Assembly (NCBI GenBank): GCA_035294005.1
Contig: DATGLT010000294.1
Span: 1 to 64,000, forward strand
Direction of reading: 5' to 3'
Length of the DNA: 64,000 nt
DNA from: JANXQE01 sp035294005
Lineage (GTDB): Bacteria > Verrucomicrobiota > Verrucomicrobiia > Limisphaerales > UBA8199
The notes beneath the pieces were generated by a model, which saw only the letters and a list, made by a program, of their open reading frames with translations, was not told where the DNA came from and did not search any database. The position numbers and the translations under genes are program-made. Positions 54,301 through 62,336 of the stretch are shown piece after piece. Numbering within the stretch: position 1 is the stretch's first letter; every line of letters starts with the position of its first letter.

Positions 54301-57036
54301 CTGACGGTCCGGAGCGTCAATGGGCCGGAAGCGACGGTCATCGAGGGCTACCAGGTATCGGCCACAGTCGAGGGCCCGGGAGCGATCCGGTGCGCCTATT
54401 TGAGCGCCGGTTCAGTCTTGAGCGGCTTTACTCTCACGAATGGAGCGACCCTGGCGCAACCGAGTTATTCCGACCCTCAGGCAAACGGGGGAGGAGCATG
54501 GTGTGAATCCACGTCGGTCCTGACCAATTGCACGCTGGTTGGCAACTCGGCTTTGTCTGCCGGCGGGGTGTATGGCGGCACGCTTTATAACTGCACACTG
54601 ACCAGCAATTCGGTGCCGTGGTATGGAGGCGGGACGTACGGCGCTACACTCAATAACTGCACGCTGACCGGCAACTCGGCGTACGGGGGCGCTGGAGTCT
54701 TTGGCGGCGTGATCAACAACTGCATACTGACCGATAACTCGGCCGCGTGGTACGGCGGCGGAGCCGAAAACTGCACGCTCTATTACTGCACACTCACCCA
54801 GAACTCGTCGGGCGAATACGGTGGCGGGGTTTCTCATTGCACGCTCTACAACTGCACGCTCACCGGAAACACTGGCCAGGGTGTCGATGGCGGCACTCTC
54901 TACAATTGCCGGCTGTTTGGCAATTCCAGCGGTTCGAGCGGCACCTTTTACAGCTGCTTGCTGGTGGGCAACAACGGCGCCTCGAGCGGTGCGTTTTACA
55001 ACTGCACTGTGGTGCAAAACCAGGGCGGAATCGCCGGCTCCGCTCTCAATTCCATCGTGTATTACAACGTTGGTGGAAACTATGCCCCAGGAACAATTCT
55101 GAATTACTCCTGCACAACGCCTCTACCCGACGGCGGTTTGGGAAACATTGCCGCCGACCCGCAGCTGGCCAGTCCGCAGTCTTTAAGCGCCACTTCGCCG
55201 TGCCGCGGGGCAGGCACCTCCCCACTGACCGCGACCGATATCGACGACGTTCCCTGGGGGAATCCACCCTCGATGGGGTGCTATGAGTACCACGACGGGC
55301 CGATGACCGGACCGTTAACCGTCAACCTCGGGGCCAATTACACCAACGTCACCGTGGGCTTTCCGGTCGGTTTGACAGCGTCGATTGAAGGCCAAACCAC
55401 CCTCAGCACTTGGGATTTTGGAGACGGCATTGTCCTGAGCAACACGCTCAATGTGGTGCATTCGTGGGCCGCGCCTGGAGATTACTCCGTCGTGTTGCGA
55501 GCCTATAATGATACATCGCCGGGCGGAGTGGGTGCTGCCCTGACGGTCCACGTTTTGCTGACACCGTCGTATTATGTCGCGGCGGCCAACGCCCATCCCC
55601 AGCCGCCTTATTCATCCTGGGCCACCGCGGCCACAAACATTCAGAATGCGGTGGATGTGGCGCTGCCGGGCACTGTCGTGATGGTGACCAATGGGACTTA
55701 CGTCGGTGGGGTGGCAGTACCCAAGCCGCTTGCGCTGGTTGGCGTTAATGGGCCCCTGTTCACTATCATCGATGGGGCCGGCACGAATGCGTGCGCCTCT
55801 CTGGCCAGTGGTGCGAGCCTCACCGGGTTCACCGCCACCAACGGGAACGGCTTTTTCGGCGGGGGCGTGCAGTGCGCATCCACAAACGCTTTTCTCACCA
55901 ACTGTACGCTGGCCGGCAATCGGGCTCTTTCGGGCGCCGGAATTTCTGGGGGGACGCTCTACAACTGCACTTTGAGCGGCAACTCGGGCGATGGGGGCGG
56001 CGGGGCAACCGGGAGCACGCTCTATAACTGCACGTTGATCGGCAACAGCGCCTTTGGACGCGTCGCTAGCGGCGGCGGAGCCGAAAGCTGCACGCTCTAC
56101 AACTGTACCCTGCGCGACAACTCATCGGGATGGTCCGGCGGCGGGGCGGCCGACTCGACGCTCAACAACTGTATATTGACCGGCAACAGCTCCGAGTTCG
56201 GACCGGGCGGCGGTGCCGCTCATTGCACGCTTAACAACTGCACGTTGACGGGCAACTCGGCGACCAACGGCTTCGGCGGCGGCGGCGGCGGGACCTATTG
56301 GTGCTGGCTCAACAACTGCATTTCCTACTACAACATTTCCCCCGGCGGCGCGAATTATGAAACCAACTACTCTTATAGCACTCTGAATTACTGCTGCACC
56401 ACGCCGTTGCCCACCTCCGGTTTCGGCAATATCACCAACGCGCCGCTCTTTGTCGATTACGCCGGCGGTAACCTGCGTCTCCAATCTCTCTCCCCTTGTA
56501 TCAATTCCGGCAACAACGCTTTCGTGTCCGGCGCAACCGATCTCGATGGGAACCCGCGGATTGTCGGCGACACGGTGGACATGGGTGCTTACGAGTTCCA
56601 AGAATCCGCCTCGGTGATTTCCTACGCCTGGCTCCAGCAATGGGGCCTGCCGACCGACGGCTCGGCCGATTATGTCGACACCGACGGCGACGGCATGAAC
56701 AACTGGCAGGAATGGGTTTGCGGAACCTGCCCCACCAACCCGCTCTCCGTCCTGCGTCTGCTCTCTGCGTCTACCCTCGGCGCCAACGTGACTGTCACCT
56801 GGCAGAGCGTCGCGGGGATAAACTATTTCCTGGAGCGCGGTGCGAATCTAGGCTCACCGTTCTCGATCGAAGTCACGAACATCGTCGGCGGGTCCTCGAA
56901 CGTTTTCCTCATTGAAACGAACAGTTTGGTCGTGGCCACCAACATCGTCGGGCAGGCCGGGACGACAAGCTATTCCGACACCAACGCGGCAGGCCCCGGC
57001 CCCGTCTTCTACCGTGTCGGCGTGAAAGCGCCCTGA
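51349..57036 (+). CDS. Giant exported modular beta-helix protein with Ig-like and PKD domains
   Basis: A 1895-residue secreted protein with a signal peptide (about 1-22). Four right-handed beta-helix ('choice-of-anchor Q'-type) modules lie at about 23-297, 470-828, 919-1314 and 1405-1754. Each opens with a PYATWATAATNIQDAVD-like motif, contains rungs of the type LYNCTLTGNSA, and closes with DLDGNPRI...GAYEF or a GCxEYH variant. Two Ig-like domains (295-381, 383-465) follow module 1, and PKD-like domains (834-916, 1324-1404; WEFGDGT, WDFGDGI) separate modules 2/3 and 3/4. The C-terminus has a calcium-loop DTDGDGMNNWQEW and a final beta-sandwich. It lacks a PEP-CTERM or LPXTG anchor. It is probably a surface or extracellular polysaccharide-binding or degrading protein; lyase activity is not demonstrable. 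Confidence 0.88.
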   Translation: MKTALRLTAVMVLLVLPRLSAATLYVSRGSPNPTPPYATWATAATNIQDAVDSAQAQALILVTDGVYPGGLTVGKPLTLLSVNGPRVTVIDGAGSKQCVSITNGVNLSGFTLTNGWAQNGGAVWCSTTNAYVTNCVIAGNSAAQNGGGTYGATFYNCQLTGNSATSGIGGGACSSMLYNCTVTGNSASTAGGASGGILYNSIIYFNNAPHGANYTNVYYLLYCCTTPLPNFGGGNITNAPMLVDYAGGDLHLQSNSPCIDAGNNMFVHGATDLDGNPRIFGGTVDLGAYEFEPSGPPLITGQPSSQTAFTGSDVTLSVVAVGSLPLSWQWQFKGVAIPGALNSTLTLAPVTTNQAGSYSVVVANNLGSVTSQVAVVTVTNSAPRIVAQPLDAVAYVGSNVTFTVGAVGSLPFSWQWQFNGTAIPNATNSSLTLTAVTTNQEGLYSVIVSNALGSLTSAAASLTVAVRTGTSFVWQNSPNPTPPYATWPTAAHAIQDAVDATIPGDQVVVTNGIYATGARSVGSNALPNRVVVDKPVTVRSVNGPDVTVIMGYQVPGETNGYAAIRCVYLSSGAVLNGFTLTNGATLYPVGNFDPQASGGGVWCQSSSAVVTNCILNGNAAAQFSGGADGGTIDNCALSGNSALYGGGAHGGTLNFCTLTGNSAQYGGGAHVATLNNCTLTGNSAQVEGGGAESCTLANSAVFGNSAQANGGGAAFCTLTNCTVTFNSAAVYDGGAYDSMLYNSIVYYNTVLNSTKISDAMSSTLYYCCSTTNSGGNTITNEPFLLSPWRPAWNSPVRGAGNSAFAGGSDLDGETWLNPPSIGCDEYHSGLVTGALSVAIVAPVTNVARGVALDLIGQVSGRPSAARWEFGDGTVISNRLHATHQWPAAGDYQVVWRAYNDSLPAGVTAAVTIHVLDTSLHYVNIESTSPLAPYTTWSTAAATIQDAVDAASPGDEILVTNGVYAAGGRPMGTDLLTNRVTLNKPLTVRSVNGPEATVIEGYQVSATVEGPGAIRCAYLSAGSVLSGFTLTNGATLAQPSYSDPQANGGGAWCESTSVLTNCTLVGNSALSAGGVYGGTLYNCTLTSNSVPWYGGGTYGATLNNCTLTGNSAYGGAGVFGGVINNCILTDNSAAWYGGGAENCTLYYCTLTQNSSGEYGGGVSHCTLYNCTLTGNTGQGVDGGTLYNCRLFGNSSGSSGTFYSCLLVGNNGASSGAFYNCTVVQNQGGIAGSALNSIVYYNVGGNYAPGTILNYSCTTPLPDGGLGNIAADPQLASPQSLSATSPCRGAGTSPLTATDIDDVPWGNPPSMGCYEYHDGPMTGPLTVNLGANYTNVTVGFPVGLTASIEGQTTLSTWDFGDGIVLSNTLNVVHSWAAPGDYSVVLRAYNDTSPGGVGAALTVHVLLTPSYYVAAANAHPQPPYSSWATAATNIQNAVDVALPGTVVMVTNGTYVGGVAVPKPLALVGVNGPLFTIIDGAGTNACASLASGASLTGFTATNGNGFFGGGVQCASTNAFLTNCTLAGNRALSGAGISGGTLYNCTLSGNSGDGGGGATGSTLYNCTLIGNSAFGRVASGGGAESCTLYNCTLRDNSSGWSGGGAADSTLNNCILTGNSSEFGPGGGAAHCTLNNCTLTGNSATNGFGGGGGGTYWCWLNNCISYYNISPGGANYETNYSYSTLNYCCTTPLPTSGFGNITNAPLFVDYAGGNLRLQSLSPCINSGNNAFVSGATDLDGNPRIVGDTVDMGAYEFQESASVISYAWLQQWGLPTDGSADYVDTDGDGMNNWQEWVCGTCPTNPLSVLRLLSASTLGANVTVTWQSVAGINYFLERGANLGSPFSIEVTNIVGGSSNVFLIETNSLVVATNIVGQAGTTSYSDTNAAGPGPVFYRVGVKAP
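53150..53590 (+). repeat. Coding repeats, rungs of beta-helix module 2
   Basis: Six or more in-frame repeats of about 63-66 bases, each encoding a rung such as TLNNCTLTGNSAQ with a GGGAH turn. They correspond to successive coils of the beta-helix. Confidence 0.75.
54510..55020 (+). repeat. Coding repeats, rungs of beta-helix module 3
   Basis: About seven in-frame repeats of 60-66 bases encoding rungs such as TLYNCTLTSNSV, TLNNCTLTGNSA and TLYYCTLTQNSS separated by GGG turns. They are related to the repeats in modules 2 and 4. Confidence 0.75.
55860..56320 (+). repeat. Coding repeats, rungs of beta-helix module 4
   Basis: About six in-frame repeats of 60-72 bases encoding rungs such as TLYNCTLSGNSG, TLYNCTLIGNSA and TLNNCTLTGNSA, with Gly-rich turns. 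The pattern is shared with modules 1-3, pointing to internal duplication. Confidence 0.75.
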
Positions 57037-57062
57037 CACCCTTCTTGAAACACATTTCCGAT

Positions 57063-59108
57063 TCAGGTCTTTGACATCGGAGCGAGCCCGGCCTTGATGC
57101 GCTTGGCAATTTCGCGCGCCTCATTGATGAGAGCCAGGTCCGTTGTCAGATCCCCAAACCGGAATCGGGCAGCCCCGCTCTGTTGCTGGCCCAGCAGTTC
57201 GCCGGGCCCGCGCAGCGTGAGGTCAGCTTCTGCAATCCGGAAACCATCGTTTGTTTCCTCCAGGACTCGAAGGCGCTCGTGAGCGGACCCGCCTTTTCTG
57301 GACGTTACCAGGATGCAAAACGAATCGTGCGCGCCGCGGCCAATCCGCCCGCGCAGTTGGTGCAGTTGCGCCAATCCGAACAGTTCCGCATTTTCGATCA
57401 ACATCAGCGTCGCATTAGGAACGTCAACGCCTACCTCGATGACCGAGGTCGCCAGCAATACGTTGGTCTTACCTTCACGAAAAGAGGCCATTGCTTTCTC
57501 CCGGTTCTGCGCCGGGAGCCGCCCGTGTACCATGTCGACCGTGAACGGAGCCAGCAAGCGTTGGAGGTTCTCGAATTCGGTGCTGACGGCCTTCACGCCC
57601 GATTGCCCGGCGTCCTCTACATGAGGATATACCACGTACGCCTGGCGGCCTTCCGCAATTTTGCTTTTGATGAACTCCCATACCTTGGGCAGTTGAGCCA
57701 ACCCCCGCGTGAACGTCTTGATCCGCCCACGTCCGGGCGGCAACTCGTCAATCGTGGAGATGTCCAGGTCTCCATAAAGCGTGAGTCCAAGGGTGCGCGG
57801 GATTGGAGTTGCCGTCATCACCAGGAGATGCGGGTAGCGTCCTTTGCGCAGCAACTCTTCCCGTTGAGACACGCCGAACTTGTGTTGCTCATCTATAATC
57901 ACCAATCCAAGTTTTCCGGGACTGAAGCCCGATTCGATCAGGGAATGGGTTCCTATCGTCAGTTTCGGACCTGGATCGCTAACCGCATGTTCCAGCCTTT
58001 GGGTGAGGTCCGCTCCGTCCTCGTGAACCTTTCGAGTGCCGGTTCTCAATTCCAGGTCAACTGGGAGGTCCCGGAACCAACAGGTGAAAGTTTTGAAGTG
58101 CTGTTCTGCGAGGATCTCAGTCGGGGCCATCAAGGCCACTTCGAACCCGCTTTCCAGCGCCATGAGGGCCGCGCAGGCGGCCACCAGGGTCTTGCCGGAA
58201 CCCACGTCACCCTGGAGCAGTCGCCGCATGGGGTGGCTCCCCGCCATATCCGCTCGAATCTCCTTCAGAACCCGGGTCTGGGCGGATGTGGGCTTGAATC
58301 GGAGGCTTCGCAAAAACGGCTTGATGAGGCTGTTATCGCCACCGCAGGGAAGGCCCTGGGATTTAAGCTCGAAATTCCTGCGCCTTGACTGGATGCGGCA
58401 CTGAAGTTCGACGAATTCATCGAGAGCGAGCCTGCGCCGGGCTGCTTCAATTTGTTCCACGGTTTCAGGGAAATGGGTGAAATGCAGAGCCTCCGCTCGA
58501 GAAAGTTTCGGTCCGGCTTCGGTGTCCCGGTAATCAGGCCACGGGTCCTGGATGCGCGGGCCAAATTCCTGCAGCGTCCGCCAGAGGAGCGCGCGCAACC
58601 ACCGTTGGCCCAATCCTTCGGTCAGTGGATAAATCGGCGTGAGCCGGTTGAGGTGGATGAAGTTCTCCTCCCCGCCTTCCAGAACTTCCGTCTCCGGATG
58701 ATCTATGGTTCGCGGCTTGAGCTGAAGCGGTTTTCCAAAGACCAGCACGTCATCCCCGGCAGCGAAATACTTTTCCATGTAGGGCAGGTTCCACCAGCGG
58801 CAGTGCAGCCGGGCGGTGCCGTCGTCGAGAATGATTTCGAAAATTGATTTCGCGCGGTTTCGAAACCACTTGGTGCCCAGGGCGACGATGCGGCCGTGGG
58901 TGATCGCCGGTTCTTTGAGCTGCAGTTCGGCAATTTTAACCAGCTTTTGGCGATCTTCATAGCGCCGGGGGCGATGAAGGAGAAGGTCTTCAACGGAATG
59001 AATCTCGAGTTTTCCGAGCAACCCAGCCCGCTCGGGACCCACCCCCGAGAGAGTTATCACCGGCCGCGCCAGCGCGGGCGTGGTCTCCTGCGAAGACGGG
59101 CCGCTCAT
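57063..59108 (-). CDS. recG: ATP-dependent DNA helicase RecG
   Basis: A 681-residue branch-migration helicase that acts on stalled forks and Holliday junctions. The N-terminal helix-hairpin/OB wedge domain comprises about residues 15-245 (LHRPRRYEDRQKLV). Helicase motor 1 has LLQGDVGSGKTLVAACAAL (Walker A) and IIDEQHKFGVSQRE. Motor 2 has MVHGRLPAQNREKAM, TSVIEVGVDVPNAT and QLRGRIGRGAH. Full length. It lies four bases after the NarL-type regulator gene on the same strand, and converges with the beta-helix gene. Confidence 0.96.
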   Translation of the reverse strand: MSGPSSQETTPALARPVITLSGVGPERAGLLGKLEIHSVEDLLLHRPRRYEDRQKLVKIAELQLKEPAITHGRIVALGTKWFRNRAKSIFEIILDDGTARLHCRWWNLPYMEKYFAAGDDVLVFGKPLQLKPRTIDHPETEVLEGGEENFIHLNRLTPIYPLTEGLGQRWLRALLWRTLQEFGPRIQDPWPDYRDTEAGPKLSRAEALHFTHFPETVEQIEAARRRLALDEFVELQCRIQSRRRNFELKSQGLPCGGDNSLIKPFLRSLRFKPTSAQTRVLKEIRADMAGSHPMRRLLQGDVGSGKTLVAACAALMALESGFEVALMAPTEILAEQHFKTFTCWFRDLPVDLELRTGTRKVHEDGADLTQRLEHAVSDPGPKLTIGTHSLIESGFSPGKLGLVIIDEQHKFGVSQREELLRKGRYPHLLVMTATPIPRTLGLTLYGDLDISTIDELPPGRGRIKTFTRGLAQLPKVWEFIKSKIAEGRQAYVVYPHVEDAGQSGVKAVSTEFENLQRLLAPFTVDMVHGRLPAQNREKAMASFREGKTNVLLATSVIEVGVDVPNATLMLIENAELFGLAQLHQLRGRIGRGAHDSFCILVTSRKGGSAHERLRVLEETNDGFRIAEADLTLRGPGELLGQQQSGAARFRFGDLTTDLALINEAREIAKRIKAGLAPMSKT

Positions 59109-59112
59109 CCGT

Positions 59113-59790
59113 CTACAATCGATCCTCGCGCCAGCGGATCGCCAGTTTCAGCAATTCACTCGAGCTTTCCAGGTTCAGTTTTTCCCGGATTCGAAGCCGG
59201 TAGGTCTCGACCGTTTTCATGTCGATATGCAATTGCGCCGAAATCTCGCGGGTATTGAAGCCCTGGCCGGTCAATTCAAACACCTGCAATTCACGATCGG
59301 TCAGTTGATCCAGGATGGCGTCTTCCCTCGCCTGCGGCGCGGAAGCAAGGCGCGCGAGAACGGCCGCGCCCGTGGTTTCATTGAGATAAATGCCGCCGCC
59401 GAGCACACGCCGGATTGCGCGCAAAATATCGTGTGTCGCCTGCTGTTTCGTGATGTAACCGCGGGCGCCGGCTCTCAGAACTCGTTCGGCGTACAGGTTT
59501 TCGTTGTGCATCGAGACGACCAGGATCAGCAGGTCTGGCCAGCGGGCGTGGATGTCTTTGATGAGCTCCATGCCGCTGGAATTTTTTAGAGTCAGATCGA
59601 TCACGACCAGTTTCGGTTTTTTCTTTTCAATGGCTTCGAGAGCGCCTGACCGATCTTCAGCGGCCGCGCAGACAGTCAGGTCGGCTTCGCGGTTGATGAC
59701 TTCGGCAAAACCATCGCGAACCACCGGGTGGTCATCCACCAGCAGCACGGTGGTGGCCTTGTGTTTATCCTGAGGAGATGAACTGGTCAT
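59113..59790 (-). CDS. NarL/LuxR-type response regulator
   Basis: A 225-residue regulator from ATG 59790 (the open frame is longer but antisense-like). The receiver domain (about 12-130) has LLVDDHPVVRDGF, phosphorylation Asp in VVIDLTLKN, and Lys in GYITKQQ. The C-terminal LuxR helix-turn-helix (about 160-220) has LTDRELQVFELTGQGFNTRE and LHIDMKTVETYR. It overlaps the sensor kinase gene by four bases, so the two are almost certainly a pair. Confidence 0.95.
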   Translation of the reverse strand: MTSSSPQDKHKATTVLLVDDHPVVRDGFAEVINREADLTVCAAAEDRSGALEAIEKKKPKLVVIDLTLKNSSGMELIKDIHARWPDLLILVVSMHNENLYAERVLRAGARGYITKQQATHDILRAIRRVLGGGIYLNETTGAAVLARLASAPQAREDAILDQLTDRELQVFELTGQGFNTREISAQLHIDMKTVETYRLRIREKLNLESSSELLKLAIRWREDRL

Positions 59791-62138
59791 GGCTGGGTCG
59801 TGTTTCGAGGCATGCGCGGCACGCGGCACGTGGCCACCGTCCCGTGGTCGCTGCCTTCGCATTGAAAGATTCCGCCGATCAGCTGGGCCCGGTAACTCAT
59901 AATGTGCAACCCCATTCCCGACCTGCGGGAGGGCTTGGGCGCGCGCCATTTCCCATCGTCAACCACCTGCAAAGTAATTGCGTCCGGCCCGCTAAACAGC
60001 CGAATCACGATGTTGCGGCCGCCGCTGTACTTCACGCAATTGTTAACAGCTTCCTGTGCGATACGGTAAAGATGAGTTGCGGTCGGCATGTCGCACCGAA
60101 TCGATTTGAAATCCAGCTCGCACCGGCATGACAAGCCGTGCCGTTCAGAGATCGAAGCCGCCAGTTCCTCGAGGGCAGGGGGAAGACCCTCAGTGCTGAG
60201 CCGTATCGGATAAAGTCCCTGGCACACGCCGCGCGCCTCAGTAATGGCGTCGTCGAGCAGTTTGCTGATGCGTCGAGCCGATTCCGCCTCGGCCCGCCCT
60301 TCCGCGCTGAGCGCCGCTTCCATTGTGTTGGCGGAAATGGCAAGGCCGATCAACTGCTGGCACAACCCGTCGTGGATGTCCTGTCCAATCCGCGCCTGTT
60401 CGCGATCGGAGATTTCGAGGATCTCGCGCTGCAAACGGAATCGTTCGGTGACATCCGTAGCCACGGTTATCAAACCAGCCGGCCGTTGTTGATGGTCCCG
60501 CACGGGCGTGTAACGGCACTCCAGGACCGTCGAATCAAATTCGAGCAAGGAGCTGAATTCATCCCCGCCAAGACCTCTCCTGATATTCTCCTGGACCAGC
60601 GGAAAATCGGCATACACTTCCTCGGCGCGCCGCCGCACATTTTGGCCGGGCTCAACTCCCATGGCTTTGAGCGCCTGGCCGTCCTCGAAGGTGATCACTC
60701 CGCTGGCGTCCGTCGCGACCAGGGCTATGGGCGCGCTGTTCACAATTGTGCGCAAATGTGTTTCGCTGCGGCGCAGCGAATCCTCGGCCTGGATGCGGGC
60801 AATGGCACCGGACACCTGGGACGCTATCATCTCGATACCGATTCGCGTTCGGGGCAGGATCTGGTCATGCCGGTACGAGGCCAGGTTCAACATACCCAGC
60901 ACCCTGCCTTTATGCTGAAGCGGAACGATCGCCAGCGCGCTCAGGCCTTCGCTGCCCCATAACACTTCCAGTTTCCGCGGAATCTGATCCTGGCGCATAT
61001 ACACCGTCTTTCCCAACCGCGCCATCCGCGTTTCGGTCGCATCCGACTTGTAGCGGGATATCCTCGAAACAAACGAAGTCGACAAGCCCCGGTGGGCAAC
61101 CAGCCGCAGTTCGTCGGTCTCCGGTTCCATCACATACACACCCCCGCAATCGATTCCATCCAGCTGAACTGCCACTTCCAATAGCTTTTCCAGCGCGAAC
61201 TGCAGATCACTGGTGGAACCCAAAGCAATGCCGACATCGCGCTCAGCCTGCAAAAGATGCTCCGTTCTTTTGCGTTCGGTGATGTCTTCGGCGATACCGA
61301 CCAACCGGTAGACAGCGCCTTCCTGGTTGCGGACCGGGAAGGCTCGGTCGTGGACCCAGCGCAACGAACCGTCCGGACGCACGACCCGGTATTCCTCGTC
61401 GTAATCGCCCGTTACCTGCTTTCCGCACACCGCCCGGGTCACGCGCTCACGGTCTTCGTGGTGGACACCTTGGAGCCAAATGGAAGGCGAAGCGTACAGC
61501 GACTCGCAGGACCGCCCCCAAAGCGACTCGAACTCGGGACTAATGTATTCGAACTGAGCTTTCGAAGGATCGGTCACCCAGAACACGTCAGCGATGTTTT
61601 CGGTTACCTGCCGAAACATCTCAACGGCCTCGGCAAGCATCTCGGCCGTTTCTTTGTGCCCTTCCACTTCCCGTTGAAGCCGGATGGTTCGTTGTTCAAC
61701 CGCGTCGTGGAGGTCGCGTGTGGACCGGCCGACCGTCGCAGCGAGCCAGCTGATACTGCCAAAGGCGGCAAGCCGCACCGTCAGATTCAGCGCCGGGATC
61801 ACACCGGTCAGACCGCCAGGTCCTGCGACATCGGCGCAAAACAGCAGCAGCGAAGACGGGACCGAGCAAGCCCAGCCTGCCCTGCCCCCGGCCATCCAGC
61901 CAGCCGCGCAGCAAGTGAACAGGTAAAAGTATTCCAGGTTGAGACCATGCGCTGAATGAAGATTGATCCAGCCGATCAAGCAAATCACAATCAATCCCGC
62001 CGCCGCGATTAGGAGTTTGGGGTTTGCTCCCATTGCGTGCATCCGATCGAGCATTCTCGCGACACGCGCGTCCAACGCGCCGATGGTGTTTGTCGCGGAG
62101 TGGGAAGGGCGTTCAAGAATGTCTGTGAACTTGCTCAT
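59787..62138 (-). CDS. Membrane sensor histidine kinase, PAS-GAF-PAS, HisKA_3
   Basis: A 783-residue kinase. A membrane-embedded N-terminus (four or so helices, about 43-140, including LLIAAAGLIVICLIGWINL) is followed by PAS 1 (about 175-290, with a PAC segment DEEYRVVRPDGSLRWVHD), GAF (about 300-455) and PAS 2 (about 460-585). The HisKA_3 domain has the phospho-acceptor His in GQDIHDGLCQQLIGLA. The HATPase has AQEAVNNCVKYSGG, VDDGKW and GMGLHIMSYRAQ. It is a NarX-like partner of the NarL-type regulator, which overlaps it by four bases. The signal is unknown. Confidence 0.94.
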   Translation of the reverse strand: MSKFTDILERPSHSATNTIGALDARVARMLDRMHAMGANPKLLIAAAGLIVICLIGWINLHSAHGLNLEYFYLFTCCAAGWMAGGRAGWACSVPSSLLLFCADVAGPGGLTGVIPALNLTVRLAAFGSISWLAATVGRSTRDLHDAVEQRTIRLQREVEGHKETAEMLAEAVEMFRQVTENIADVFWVTDPSKAQFEYISPEFESLWGRSCESLYASPSIWLQGVHHEDRERVTRAVCGKQVTGDYDEEYRVVRPDGSLRWVHDRAFPVRNQEGAVYRLVGIAEDITERKRTEHLLQAERDVGIALGSTSDLQFALEKLLEVAVQLDGIDCGGVYVMEPETDELRLVAHRGLSTSFVSRISRYKSDATETRMARLGKTVYMRQDQIPRKLEVLWGSEGLSALAIVPLQHKGRVLGMLNLASYRHDQILPRTRIGIEMIASQVSGAIARIQAEDSLRRSETHLRTIVNSAPIALVATDASGVITFEDGQALKAMGVEPGQNVRRRAEEVYADFPLVQENIRRGLGGDEFSSLLEFDSTVLECRYTPVRDHQQRPAGLITVATDVTERFRLQREILEISDREQARIGQDIHDGLCQQLIGLAISANTMEAALSAEGRAEAESARRISKLLDDAITEARGVCQGLYPIRLSTEGLPPALEELAASISERHGLSCRCELDFKSIRCDMPTATHLYRIAQEAVNNCVKYSGGRNIVIRLFSGPDAITLQVVDDGKWRAPKPSRRSGMGLHIMSYRAQLIGGIFQCEGSDHGTVATCRVPRMPRNTTQP

Positions 62139-62336
62139 AGGCGTTTGAAACCAGGAATCGCTTTGCTCCCCAGCTTCTCCAGTTCCTACTCTAACAAGAA
62201 CTCAACTCCAAGGAAACCTGAGATTAACGCAAGAAGGCCGGTATGATGCCTTTTCAAGCGGGTGTCTTTTTAGCGGCACCACGCAAGGCCATGCCGCGTA
62301 AAACCCGAAGCGCAGGTCATGTGCAAACCCGCGCTG

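Noticed and set aside
57183..58388. A 401-codon plus-strand open frame opposite recG
   Set aside because: recG on the other strand has all helicase motifs; this frame has none.
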